Below are positions 1 through 6,727 of a stretch of 32,634 bases of DNA, piece after piece (the first letter of the stretch is position 1; every line of letters starts with the position of its first letter). The notes under the pieces were generated by a model. That model was not told the origin of the DNA. It made no database searches and worked only from the letters and a program-made list of their open reading frames with translations. This DNA comes from Anaerolineae bacterium (lineage in GTDB: Bacteria; Chloroflexota; Anaerolineae; Anaerolineales; Villigracilaceae): contig JAFLCE010000049.1 of assembly GCA_017303655.1 (NCBI GenBank), positions 1 to 32,634 of the forward strand, read 5' to 3'. A program made the translations under genes and the position numbers.

Positions 1-48
1 CCCAATAATCCCAACGACCCGAATAACCCCAACAACCCCAACCCCTAA
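1..48 (+). CDS. C-terminal end of an Asn/Pro-repeat protein (5' partial)
   Basis: Frame 1 reads Pro-Asn-Asn-Pro-Asn-Asp-Pro-Asn-Asn-Pro and similar, then TAA at 46-48. Only 15 residues lie in the window. The Pro-Asn periodicity resembles a low-complexity wall-spanning or linker tail of a surface protein. It is followed immediately by a palindromic AT-rich tract. No function can be given from this fragment. Confidence 0.5.
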   Translation, partial: PNNPNDPNNPNNPNP

Positions 49-50
49 TG

Positions 51-80
51 GCTAATAGCTAATAGCTGTTAGCTATTAGC
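51..80. repeat. AT-rich inverted repeat abutting a stop codon
   Basis: Two perfect 12-nt arms (51-62, GCTAATAGCTAA, and 69-80) flank a 6-nt spacer. The tract is also internally periodic in TAGCTAA. It begins two bases after the preceding stop codon and lacks the GC-rich stem and T-run of a standard intrinsic terminator. Confidence 0.6.
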
Positions 81-167
81 TAATCCCCCCATAACTCCTA
101 CACCCAAATAGTGTTCTTTCAACGACTTAATCCACAACATCAAACCTTAGCCATACAGGAGAAATCA

Positions 168-947
168 ATGCACACCAACCGCAAAAGGATCTTGTTTTAC
201 TCGTTCTTCCTATTCTTCATCATGGCGTGCCGAACCTGGGGCTGCAGCCGCCCACAAAATGTTTTAACAGCAGAGGGTCCTGCCGTGTCCGGTAATTTCA
301 AGTGTCAGAGTTTTATTCAACTTGAAGCAGATGCGCCTTCTGGGGGCTTTGTGTGTACGCTCGTCTGCCCAACCGGCGTCCATACCTTCGATCTTTATGA
401 TAAACAAATCACTGAGTTTGTTACCATGACGCTTCCCCAAGTGCAGGCACAGTATTGCCCGGGCGGCGCCTCCGCCTCTAGCTCAATCGCTCCCACCGAA
501 GAACCCACACAAGAACCGACGGAAGAACCTGCGCCTCCCACCGAAGCCGCTACCGACCCCGCCCCATTGAAGCCCTACCTCACCGGAGCCTTCACCACCT
601 GCGATAACGTCGCTGGCTACGTCAACTTCAGCATCGCCGAAGACGCCCCCGCCTACGACCCCGCCACCTTCAAAGTCACCTTCAACGGCTACCCGGTCAA
701 CTGCGCGCCTGCTGCCAATAACCCCAGCGTGCTCACCTGCAACTATCCGCCCCCTTCCTATGCACCGCCTGCCGGGGTACAAGTCTTCATCAGTGAAGAA
801 CTCGTCAACGAGTTCGACTTCAACGGCGGAGAGATCTGCAACCCCGCTCCGCAACCCAACCCCAACGACAATAACGATAATGAAGAAGGAGAGCAGCAAC
901 CCGCTCCCACCGAAGAACCTACCCCCACAGAAGAGCCTACCGACTAA
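168..947 (+). CDS. Secreted lipoprotein with Pro/Thr/Glu-rich segments, unknown function
   Basis: The start at 168 is chosen over an in-frame ATG at 111 because AGGAG lies 6 nt upstream of 168. The 259-residue product begins with a short basic N-terminus and a hydrophobic core ending in Ile-Met-Ala-Cys, which fits a lipobox. The mature protein has several cysteines, so disulfides are possible, plus two PTEEP-type low-complexity segments, one central and one at the C-terminus. These look like flexible stalks. No known enzymatic domain is recognised. It is probably an envelope-anchored protein. The strong terminator that follows is shared with the convergent muramidase gene. Confidence 0.75.
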   Translation: MHTNRKRILFYSFFLFFIMACRTWGCSRPQNVLTAEGPAVSGNFKCQSFIQLEADAPSGGFVCTLVCPTGVHTFDLYDKQITEFVTMTLPQVQAQYCPGGASASSSIAPTEEPTQEPTEEPAPPTEAATDPAPLKPYLTGAFTTCDNVAGYVNFSIAEDAPAYDPATFKVTFNGYPVNCAPAANNPSVLTCNYPPPSYAPPAGVQVFISEELVNEFDFNGGEICNPAPQPNPNDNNDNEEGEQQPAPTEEPTPTEEPTD

Positions 948-962
948 ATATCTCTCATACTG

Positions 963-1005
963 ATAATAAAAGTCACCCGCAACTCCTGCGGGTGACTTTT
1001 ATTAT
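963..1005. terminator. Bidirectional intrinsic terminator
   Basis: Perfect 19-bp inverted repeat (963-981 and 987-1005) with a 5-nt loop. The GC core GTCACCCGCA is flanked by A- and T-rich ends. It lies between convergent genes ending at 947 (+) and 1025 (-), so it can serve both. Confidence 0.9.
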
Positions 1006-1024
1006 AGGAACCTACCTTCGCACG

Positions 1025-1723
1025 CTAGCCGTATTGCGCATTCAATATAGCTTTATATTCCGGCGAGATCGTATTCAAATCTTCTGCCATGTGCCCATCC
1101 AGAATCCCGGTCTGGCTGTATTGCCATAGCGCCCACTTGCCAAAACCGGCGGGCATCAAGGCGGGGGCGGGCACCGGGTTGGCATCCACAAATTGCGAGT
1201 GCGGGTACCACGCCACCCACAACGGATACTTGTTCGCCCATACCGGCGGCTTGCCTTTACGGCTAAAGGTTTGCGTCCAATACAATTGATTGGTGTAGAT
1301 CATCGGTCGAATGCCCGTTCCGGCTTCCACCAGGTCCAGCCAAACCTTCACATGCCCCGCCCAATCTTCGGTAGTGATGAGCCGAACCCCCGGCTGCTTC
1401 TTCGGCAGCATCACCTCCACATCCAAAACTGGGGGCATATCTGCGCCGCCGACTTTGTTCCACACACTCAAGAACAACTTGGCTTGCTCGCTAATATTGT
1501 TGGGGCGCAGAAAATGATACAGCCCGATCTTAATCCCCAGCGCGCGGCATTGTGCGGCATGGCTCACCACCCGTTTATCCTCTCGCCGCACCCCATCCTT
1601 AAACTTGGCAGAAGCCCGCATAATGGCGCGGTAAGGCTTCGGGTTCAGCTCTGCCCACGGGATAACCCCCGCACCTTCCGACACATCACAAATGAACGGA
1701 GTCTTAAGTTGATATTTTGGCAT
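1025..1723 (-). CDS. GH25-family muramidase (lysozyme), copy 1
   Basis: This 232-residue protein spans a single GH25 catalytic domain, a family that cleaves the MurNAc-GlcNAc beta-1,4 bond of peptidoglycan. Visible family motifs are an N-terminal Asp in FICDVSEG, the catalytic D-x-E in VLDVE, MIYTN, LWVAWYP, and the C-terminal WALWQYSQTG...DGHMAEDLN segment. AGGAGG precedes the ATG and overlaps the stop codon of the upstream paralogue, so the two are one transcription unit. No signal peptide or wall-binding domain is visible, so export would need a non-Sec route or lysis. The length matches a bare GH25 domain. Confidence 0.9.
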   Translation of the reverse strand: MPKYQLKTPFICDVSEGAGVIPWAELNPKPYRAIMRASAKFKDGVRREDKRVVSHAAQCRALGIKIGLYHFLRPNNISEQAKLFLSVWNKVGGADMPPVLDVEVMLPKKQPGVRLITTEDWAGHVKVWLDLVEAGTGIRPMIYTNQLYWTQTFSRKGKPPVWANKYPLWVAWYPHSQFVDANPVPAPALMPAGFGKWALWQYSQTGILDGHMAEDLNTISPEYKAILNAQYG

Positions 1724-1733
1724 CTTACACCTC

Positions 1734-2435
1734 CTACGGGAAACGTGCGTCCAGAATAGCTTTGTATTCAGGCGAGATCATATTCATATCATTGGCAAGG
1801 TAGCCGTCGGTGCGTCCGCTCTCGCTATATTGCCACAGGTCCCAGGCATCCCAGCCTACCGGCATGCGGTTGGCGCTGGGCGCATTCAACCCGTCAATGA
1901 TGCTTTTCTTCGGGTACCACGCTACCCACAGCGGATAATCATTCGTCCACTCGGGCGGGCGTCCACTGATCTCATTTGAAACATAGAACCAGAAATTGCG
2001 GCTGGTATAGATCATGGGCTTCTCACCGCACCAGGCTTCAACCAGGTCAAGGCATTTCTTTACCTGCTCTGCCCAGGCTTTGTTGCGCGGCATATTATCC
2101 ACCTGCCCTTTCTTTGCCTTCCTAGGCTCATACTCCACATCGATCACCGGCGGGAAGTGCCCCAGCCCGCCCACTGCATCCACCCCGCGCTTGAACATCT
2201 CCACCTGTTCGGTGATGTTATTGGGGAAAAGGAAATGGTACAAACCATACTTAATACCCAGCGCATTGCACTCTTGAATATACGCCGCACATTTCTCATC
2301 TTGGTGAAAGTGTCCCTTCGTAACTTGCAGGATGGCGCGATAGGGCAGCGGGTCCATCTGCGTCCATTTGATGGGATACTCTCCCTGGTATACGTCTACA
2401 ATAATGGGAGCTTTGAGCTTATAAGGCGGTGTCAT
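1734..2435 (-). CDS. GH25-family muramidase (lysozyme), copy 2
   Basis: The start at 2435 (Met-Thr-Pro-Pro) is preferred over an in-frame upstream start because GAGGAG sits just before it and the length (233 aa) then matches the neighbouring paralogue. GH25 features include IIVDVYQG, the catalytic D-x-E in VIDVE, MIYTS, LWVAWYP and WDLWQYSESG...DMN. It is clearly paralogous to the gene 10 bp downstream, so this is a tandem duplication. Like its partner it has no signal peptide. Family assignment is secure; the biological role (wall turnover, competition or lysis) is inferred. Confidence 0.9.
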   Translation of the reverse strand: MTPPYKLKAPIIVDVYQGEYPIKWTQMDPLPYRAILQVTKGHFHQDEKCAAYIQECNALGIKYGLYHFLFPNNITEQVEMFKRGVDAVGGLGHFPPVIDVEYEPRKAKKGQVDNMPRNKAWAEQVKKCLDLVEAWCGEKPMIYTSRNFWFYVSNEISGRPPEWTNDYPLWVAWYPKKSIIDGLNAPSANRMPVGWDAWDLWQYSESGRTDGYLANDMNMISPEYKAILDARFP

Positions 2436-2490
2436 ACAGGTCTCCTCTATTAACAGAAATACACGCCCCTGTGAGTTGGTTCCACTTTTC

Positions 2491-2518
2491 ATTATAAGGA
2501 ATTTGACTCTCGATACAA
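2491..2518 (-). promoter_or_regulatory. Probable sigma70-type promoter for the muramidase pair
   Basis: On the minus strand TATAAT lies at 2491-2496 with TTGTAT 16 nt upstream (2513-2518). It points toward the gene starting at 2435. The -35 match is only partial. Confidence 0.4.
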
Positions 2519-2532
2519 GCCTCAATACTGGA

Positions 2533-2538
2533 TATAAT
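2533..2538 (+). promoter_or_regulatory. Probable -10 box for the YqaE/Pmp3-like gene
   Basis: TATAAT lies 39 nt upstream of the ATG at 2578, and AAAGGAG (2564-2570) gives a good ribosome site. No convincing -35 box is visible at the right distance. Confidence 0.35.
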
Positions 2539-2577
2539 CAGCCTGTTCTCAACCACCCACCCCAAAGGAGAAACACA

Positions 2578-2742
2578 ATGGATAACAAAGTATTGCAAAT
2601 CATCGTCGCGCTCTTCATCCCGCCCCTCGCCGTCTACATGAAGAACGGCAAGATCGACAACGACTTCTGGATCAACATCGTTGCCACCCTCATCGGCGGC
2701 ATCCCCGGCGTCATCCACGCCCTGTGGGTCATCCTGCGCTAA
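2578..2742 (+). CDS. YqaE/Pmp3 (UPF0057)-family small membrane protein
   Basis: A 54-residue protein with two hydrophobic segments (about residues 6-19 and 32-52) separated by a short charged loop. The LFIPPLAVYMKNG stretch and the Gly-Gly-Ile-Pro-Gly-Val-Ile-His-Ala turn in the second helix are characteristic of the Pmp3/YqaE family. Members are plasma-membrane proteolipids linked to ion homeostasis and stress. AAAGGAG precedes the ATG at a good distance. It is divergent from the muramidase pair and followed by its own terminator. Confidence 0.85.
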   Translation: MDNKVLQIIVALFIPPLAVYMKNGKIDNDFWINIVATLIGGIPGVIHALWVILR

Positions 2743-2757
2743 GAGATTGATTGCAAC

Positions 2758-2798
2758 AAAAAACGTCCGCGAGCCATTGTGCTCCCGGACGTTTTTTT
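2758..2798. terminator. Bidirectional intrinsic terminator
   Basis: Arms 2758-2769 and 2786-2797 (AAAAAACGTCCG and complement) pair perfectly. After one mismatch, GAGC/GCTC extends the stem around a 6-nt loop, and a T-run ends at 2798. It lies between the convergent genes ending at 2742 and 2819. Confidence 0.9.
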
Positions 2799-2818
2799 GT
2801 GATTGCATCCCAATCGCT

Positions 2819-3466
2819 TTATTCCAACCAGCTACTCCCGATCTCTTTGGCTTGCGTTCGAAACCAGTTCTTCACGGTTTCCCATTCCACCGCTTCAATC
2901 AGCGGTATAGGTTTTTCCTGCTCGGCGCGCTCAAAGTAAACCATGTGACGCGTCACCTGTGATTCAAAATCTCGTACCGAAGGATATTTCTTCGGAGCTA
3001 GTGCAAACAGATTACGCAAGGTCATACTTTGGCAAATGACATAGAGGTCAAGAAAATCCTTCCGGCTTGCACGGGCGAGCAAGGCGTCCATTTTCATCAA
3101 GCCGATATCTTCCACGCTGGCGAGTTCAACGGTCCCTGTTTTTAAGAGGGGACTCACCAACGGATAGCCATAACCATAAAACCCTACGCGTACATTATCT
3201 GCTAGAAAAACAAGGTTTCCCCACGAACTATCCGATAAGACAGGTGTATGATCTTTCAAGGTGCTGCGCAGGGCTTCGGTCAGCGCAGGAATATCACTCT
3301 GGGTCGGCGAGAAAAAATCGAGGTCAACCGAGAGGCGGTGTCCCACTTGCAAAGCCAATGCCGTTCCGCCTGCCAGATAAAATTCTTTCGCCAGCGGGCT
3401 TGTTGAGAACGTGGTCATGATGTTTCGCATGACGGGCGTGATGGTATTCCAATGCAGTTCACTCAT
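2819..3466 (-). CDS. AbiEii-like nucleotidyltransferase (putative toxin)
   Basis: This 215-residue protein has the layout of AbiEii/AbiGii-type nucleotidyltransferases: GGTALAL around residues 33-39, the paired acidic metal ligands in VDLDFF, and the later segment LMKMDALLARASRKDFLDLY, whose Lys/Arg/Asp pattern is diagnostic. In AbiE systems the toxin transfers nucleotides to RNA and is countered by a cognate partner. Its start codon overlaps the stop of the upstream small gene by 4 nt (ATGA), so the two are translationally coupled. That arrangement suits a toxin-antitoxin or defence pair, but activity is inferred. Confidence 0.8.
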   Translation of the reverse strand: MSELHWNTITPVMRNIMTTFSTSPLAKEFYLAGGTALALQVGHRLSVDLDFFSPTQSDIPALTEALRSTLKDHTPVLSDSSWGNLVFLADNVRVGFYGYGYPLVSPLLKTGTVELASVEDIGLMKMDALLARASRKDFLDLYVICQSMTLRNLFALAPKKYPSVRDFESQVTRHMVYFERAEQEKPIPLIEAVEWETVKNWFRTQAKEIGSSWLE

Positions 3467-3714
3467 GGGGTTTCGATCTCCAACATCAAACGCCAGAAAG
3501 TCAGGTGCGGTTCGGGTAGGGCATATTTACCCCACGCCTTTACCCACTCCGTCACTTGCGTGTGGGAATAGGTGGAGAACAGCCAGTGCAATTCCGAACG
3601 CGACCCAAAGCGCAGAGCGCGCTCGATGATCGTGGCTGAATCACGCTGTTGATTCAAACTTGCGAAGTCATATTCTTGAAAAAAGGGGGCAAGAGTTAAT
3701 GGGATGGGGCGCAT
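3463..3714 (-). CDS. Small DUF6922-like protein, putative antitoxin partner of the AbiEii-like gene
   Basis: This 83-residue protein shows FFQEYDFASLN, IIERALRFGS, ELHWLFSTYS and LTFWRLMLEI. I associate this pattern with DUF6922 proteins commonly encoded immediately upstream of AbiEii-like nucleotidyltransferases. Its stop overlaps the downstream start by 4 nt. It has no obvious helix-turn-helix, unlike AbiEi antitoxins, so a direct antitoxin role is inferred from genome position only. Confidence 0.6.
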   Translation of the reverse strand: MRPIPLTLAPFFQEYDFASLNQQRDSATIIERALRFGSRSELHWLFSTYSHTQVTEWVKAWGKYALPEPHLTFWRLMLEIETP

Positions 3715-3818
3715 GATCGTTCCGTTAAATACCTAGATGCTATCACTTCACGTTCCCCTTAATTCTACTCGACACCTCGCCAAAATATCGACATGGGAGC
3801 TGAGAGACCATGTAGCAA

Positions 3819-3865
3819 TCAACCTTCTAACCTTCCAACTTTTCAACTATCAAACTATCAAACCC
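3819..3865. repeat. Low-complexity CAACTATCAAA-type tract at the 3' end of the glycosyltransferase gene
   Basis: A quasi-periodic run of AACCTTC, CAACTTTT and CAACTATCAAA units overlaps and follows the stop codon (3858-3860, minus strand). Read on the minus strand it is TAG/GTT-rich. A similar tract occurs at 7361-7403. The rest of the 143-bp gap (3715-3857) shows nothing else convincing. Confidence 0.55.
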
Positions 3866-5393
3866 ATAGCTCTTCCGCATACCTCTTCTTATCCCTCAAC
3901 CATCCCACCAAATCTCCCATGAACGGCAACGTAAACACCCACGAGACAGTGAACGGCGTCATGATCTTGAAGTAATCCCAATACGGCGCCAGCGGACCGG
4001 TGAGCCCCCACTCCCAATAGCGCCAATGCCAACGCCATAAAATGTAATAGCTAAGAACACTAAACTCCACGCTCAAGCTAAAGAGAAAGCTGCGCCAGAA
4101 CGTGCGCGAGTTCAAATTCAACGCCGCAAACGGCATGAACCACAACGGGTACCACATGCGAAAGGCATTGCTCAAATAGATCAGGAAGAAGAACGCCAGG
4201 AACCCCGCTTCGAGCAAAGTCAACCTACGGCGCAACATCAACACCGCAATGCCCACATAGATCAACGCAAACAGATTGCGCGTGTTCGGTAAGATCAGTC
4301 CGCTTAGGCTGGGGGCAAGCTCACGCAAGATCACAAAGGTCGCATACGCAGGCGAGAAACTTCTGCGCCCAAACGACTGCAGGATGCCAGAGAACACCTC
4401 GGGGAAGGGTCCCATCAGTCGGTACGAGATAAAGAAAAGGCTCAGGATGATCGCTCCCATTGCGAGCGCGCGCACGAGCCGTTCCTTCCAGGTGGGGGTG
4501 TCCATCAACACCGAGAGTCCGAACAGCGGCAACACGATCAACGCCGGGAGTTTGATCAACGCCGCCAGGCTCAATGCGACGGTTGCCCATGCCCATTTGC
4601 CGCGCTGCCATAGGATCAGTCCCAGCATCAGGAAGGCGACCATGCTCATGTCGTTGTGACCATTGCCGACCGCCTCCAACAATACCAGTGGGTTGAGTGC
4701 AAAGAACGCCATAGCCGTTACCCCGCTGACGGCGAAACCTGAGCTTTGCTGTTTGCCGTACCAGCCGATCAGATACGCCATGCCCGCATACGCCAACAAG
4801 CTGATGATCTTCATGGCAACGATGCCCGCGCCAATATCCATGATGCCAAGCTGCACCGGAATGCGCCCAAGCACCTCCCACACCGGACCATATGGTGAGG
4901 TCTTATCTACATATTCCCCGGCAAGCTGGCTGAGCGGGTCATCGGGGAAGGCGCCCGGCGGCACGAGCAAGGGGTTGGCATCATACAACACCCAGTTGCG
5001 CGCATTGACCACATACACCGCCACATCCAACGCGGTGATCGGGTACAAGCCCAAAAGGATCACGCCGCTCAAGAGACCCAGTCCCAACGTCAGCTTGCGT
5101 AATTCATTGCTCTTCTGAGCATGTTCCTTCGAGAAGTGATGCAAGGCTCGCAGCATGCGCCAGAAGGCATAGAACAAGACCGCCAGCCCAACGATATACA
5201 CGAACACCAACGCACGCACGCCATCCCGCAAGATCATTTCCAGATCCAGCATTTTGCCTTCACGGTAAATATACGGGAACAACGGGAAGATCAACACGAA
5301 AGCGAAATAGAGCGCCGCACTAACGCCACCCCAACGGATCAATTCCTTGCGGGCAGCCTCATAGGCTTGAGTTTCTTTTTGCATTTTAGCCAT
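3858..5393 (-). CDS. GT-C fold membrane glycosyltransferase (GT87/MptB-like)
   Basis: A 511-residue polytopic protein with roughly ten to eleven hydrophobic helices. After the first helices comes the loop TALDVAVYVVNAR...ANPLL, whose acidic residue is where GT-C enzymes place the catalytic Asp. This is followed by YGPVWE and the NGHNDMSM motif typical of polyprenyl-phosphate-sugar-dependent mannosyltransferases. Such enzymes transfer a sugar from a lipid phosphate donor on the outer membrane face to glycolipids, glycans or proteins; the acceptor here is unknown. A -10 box lies only 8 nt upstream of the ATG and there is no Shine-Dalgarno sequence, so the mRNA may be leaderless. Confidence 0.75.
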   Translation of the reverse strand: MAKMQKETQAYEAARKELIRWGGVSAALYFAFVLIFPLFPYIYREGKMLDLEMILRDGVRALVFVYIVGLAVLFYAFWRMLRALHHFSKEHAQKSNELRKLTLGLGLLSGVILLGLYPITALDVAVYVVNARNWVLYDANPLLVPPGAFPDDPLSQLAGEYVDKTSPYGPVWEVLGRIPVQLGIMDIGAGIVAMKIISLLAYAGMAYLIGWYGKQQSSGFAVSGVTAMAFFALNPLVLLEAVGNGHNDMSMVAFLMLGLILWQRGKWAWATVALSLAALIKLPALIVLPLFGLSVLMDTPTWKERLVRALAMGAIILSLFFISYRLMGPFPEVFSGILQSFGRRSFSPAYATFVILRELAPSLSGLILPNTRNLFALIYVGIAVLMLRRRLTLLEAGFLAFFFLIYLSNAFRMWYPLWFMPFAALNLNSRTFWRSFLFSLSVEFSVLSYYILWRWHWRYWEWGLTGPLAPYWDYFKIMTPFTVSWVFTLPFMGDLVGWLRDKKRYAEELWV

Positions 5394-5401
5394 GGGCGAA
5401 G

Positions 5402-5407
5402 ATTATA
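5402..5407 (-). promoter_or_regulatory. -10 box 8 nt from the start codon (leaderless transcript)
   Basis: TATAAT on the minus strand, then an 8-nt spacer ending CGCCC, then ATG (5393-5391). Transcription would begin at or very near the A of ATG. No good -35 hexamer is visible; the position it would occupy lies in the hairpin arm at 5415-5428. Confidence 0.5.
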
Positions 5408-5414
5408 CCTACGA

Positions 5415-5682
5415 ATACAGCTCTGGCGGGGGCTTAGCCCACGCCAGAGCTGTATAGTCCATCCGTCATTGCGAGGAGGGCGATAGCCCGACGAAGCAAT
5501 CTCATCATTGCCCGCACGGACGTAAACGTCCGCGCTATTTTTACAAAGCCGATTGAAATCGGCTAATCCGCTTCAGCGGATTTTGGTTGAGTAGCCTGAC
5601 GGTTCATCGTCAGGCGGGTACGCCAAGCAAGGATGGCTAGCTTTAATTGTTAGTCTCTTGGCGACGAAGCAATCTCATCATT
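5415..5682. repeat. Cluster of six palindromes with a 20-nt direct repeat
   Basis: The gap between the genes ending at 5677 and starting at 5393 is filled by consecutive inverted repeats: 5415-5455 (14-bp arms with an inner GGGC/GCCC), 5468-5500 (ATTGC/GCAAT with GGGC/GCCC inside), 5517-5532 (CGGACGT/ACGTCCG), 5548-5563 (GCCGATT/AATCGGC), 5565-5582 (AATCCGCT/AGCGGATT) and 5594-5615 (GCCTGACG/CGTCAGGC). A 20-nt sequence beginning GACGAAGCAATC occurs at 5490-5509 and again at 5663-5682. The GCAATC-containing unit resembles widely dispersed bacterial REP-like palindromes. No coding potential is evident. Confidence 0.75.
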
Positions 5683-6676
5683 TCCCAACCAACTCCTGCC
5701 AGGTCAACGGACCCACCACGCCGTCGGGCGCCAGTCCGTGCTTACTCTGAAAGTCTTTCACGGCTTCAGTGGTCAGCGGACCAAAGACCCCGTCGATCTC
5801 AAGGGTGTAGCCGAACGAATTATTCAAGATGAATTGCAAACCTCGCACGGCATCGCCCTGACTCCCTTGTTGTACAGTGACGACCAACTGCTCCCATGTT
5901 TCTGGTCCGATCTGGTTCTCTTCATCACTGATATCGTTCTTATTCTGAAAGTTCTTGACCTTCTCGTTGGTTTCTGCTCCATAGATACCGTCCACCACCA
6001 GGTTGGTATAGCCCTGCTGGCGCAAAAGATATTGAGCCACTCGCACCTGTGGGGCGCTATCGCCCTGCTTGAAGACATACCACACCACCACGCCGCCGCG
6101 CTTGGCGACGATCTGCACCCAGAATGGTCCACTGGCAAGCGCAAAGACTTCACCTTTCTCATCTTTGATCTTCCAATTCCCGCGATGCGTCCCTGCCAAC
6201 GCCGGGGCGATCAAGTCTACACTGATCTCCACTCTTTCACCCGGGGCAACGCTCCCCGTCGTCAGCGGCTTTGAGAGCGGTCCGCCCATGCGTTCGCCCG
6301 AATCGAACACCAGCTGATACCCCGACGTCCATGTGCAGGTGCCTTCATTCTTGATCTGCCATACTTTCGTAAACGGTTTTTGCACGATGAAGTTGGTATT
6401 GTCTGGCACGGTTTCGCCAACAAAGCTGGCGCGGTTGCAAGGCGTACCGGTTTGGGTCGGGCTCACGGCGGCAGGGCTGCCCACGCTGGCAGTCTCACCC
6501 GGAGATGTGGCAAACGCTTGCGGCGTTTCCACCACCACGGTCCCTGCCGCGATCTTGGTCTGTGCCGCAAAGGTCGCCAGTTGATTGATGTCAAGCGGTG
6601 TCTCCTTCGCAGGCATGTTGCAAGCCGCAAGGATCAACGCCAATATAATGAATAGGATGGATGAACGCATACGCAT
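5678..6676 (-). CDS. Lipoprotein with an NBR1-Ig-like domain and two peptidoglycan-binding (PG_binding_1) domains
   Basis: 332 residues. The N-terminus MRMRSSILFIILALILAAC is a lipoprotein signal with the lipid-accepting Cys at 19. Residues about 78-190 match the beta-sandwich NBR1-type Ig-like domain: FTKVWQIKNEGTCTWTSGY, then V.PGE..EI.VDL.AP..AGTHRG.WK. Two PG_binding_1 repeats follow, each with the VDGIYG/IDGVFG turn, a VKNFQ/VKDFQ helix and a GP.TW..L end. The protein probably tethers the membrane to peptidoglycan. AGGAG lies 6 nt before the ATG at 6676. Two overlapping Mets occur; the first fits the ribosome site best. Confidence 0.85.
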   Translation of the reverse strand: MRMRSSILFIILALILAACNMPAKETPLDINQLATFAAQTKIAAGTVVVETPQAFATSPGETASVGSPAAVSPTQTGTPCNRASFVGETVPDNTNFIVQKPFTKVWQIKNEGTCTWTSGYQLVFDSGERMGGPLSKPLTTGSVAPGERVEISVDLIAPALAGTHRGNWKIKDEKGEVFALASGPFWVQIVAKRGGVVVWYVFKQGDSAPQVRVAQYLLRQQGYTNLVVDGIYGAETNEKVKNFQNKNDISDEENQIGPETWEQLVVTVQQGSQGDAVRGLQFILNNSFGYTLEIDGVFGPLTTEAVKDFQSKHGLAPDGVVGPLTWQELVGK

Positions 6677-6727
6677 GGGAAACTCCTTTATCGGCTAAAG
6701 TGTACTGCAAGAAGAAGCAATGCGGCT

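Noticed and set aside
483-899. A minus-strand ORF over the first lipoprotein
   Set aside because: Antisense shadow; the plus-strand gene has a ribosome site and a lipobox.
1025-2742. A phage lysis cassette (endolysin plus holin)
   Set aside because: The small membrane protein belongs to the YqaE/Pmp3 family, is divergently transcribed, and no phage structural genes are present.
5415-5682. A CRISPR array
   Set aside because: The palindromes differ in sequence and there is no regular repeat-spacer spacing.
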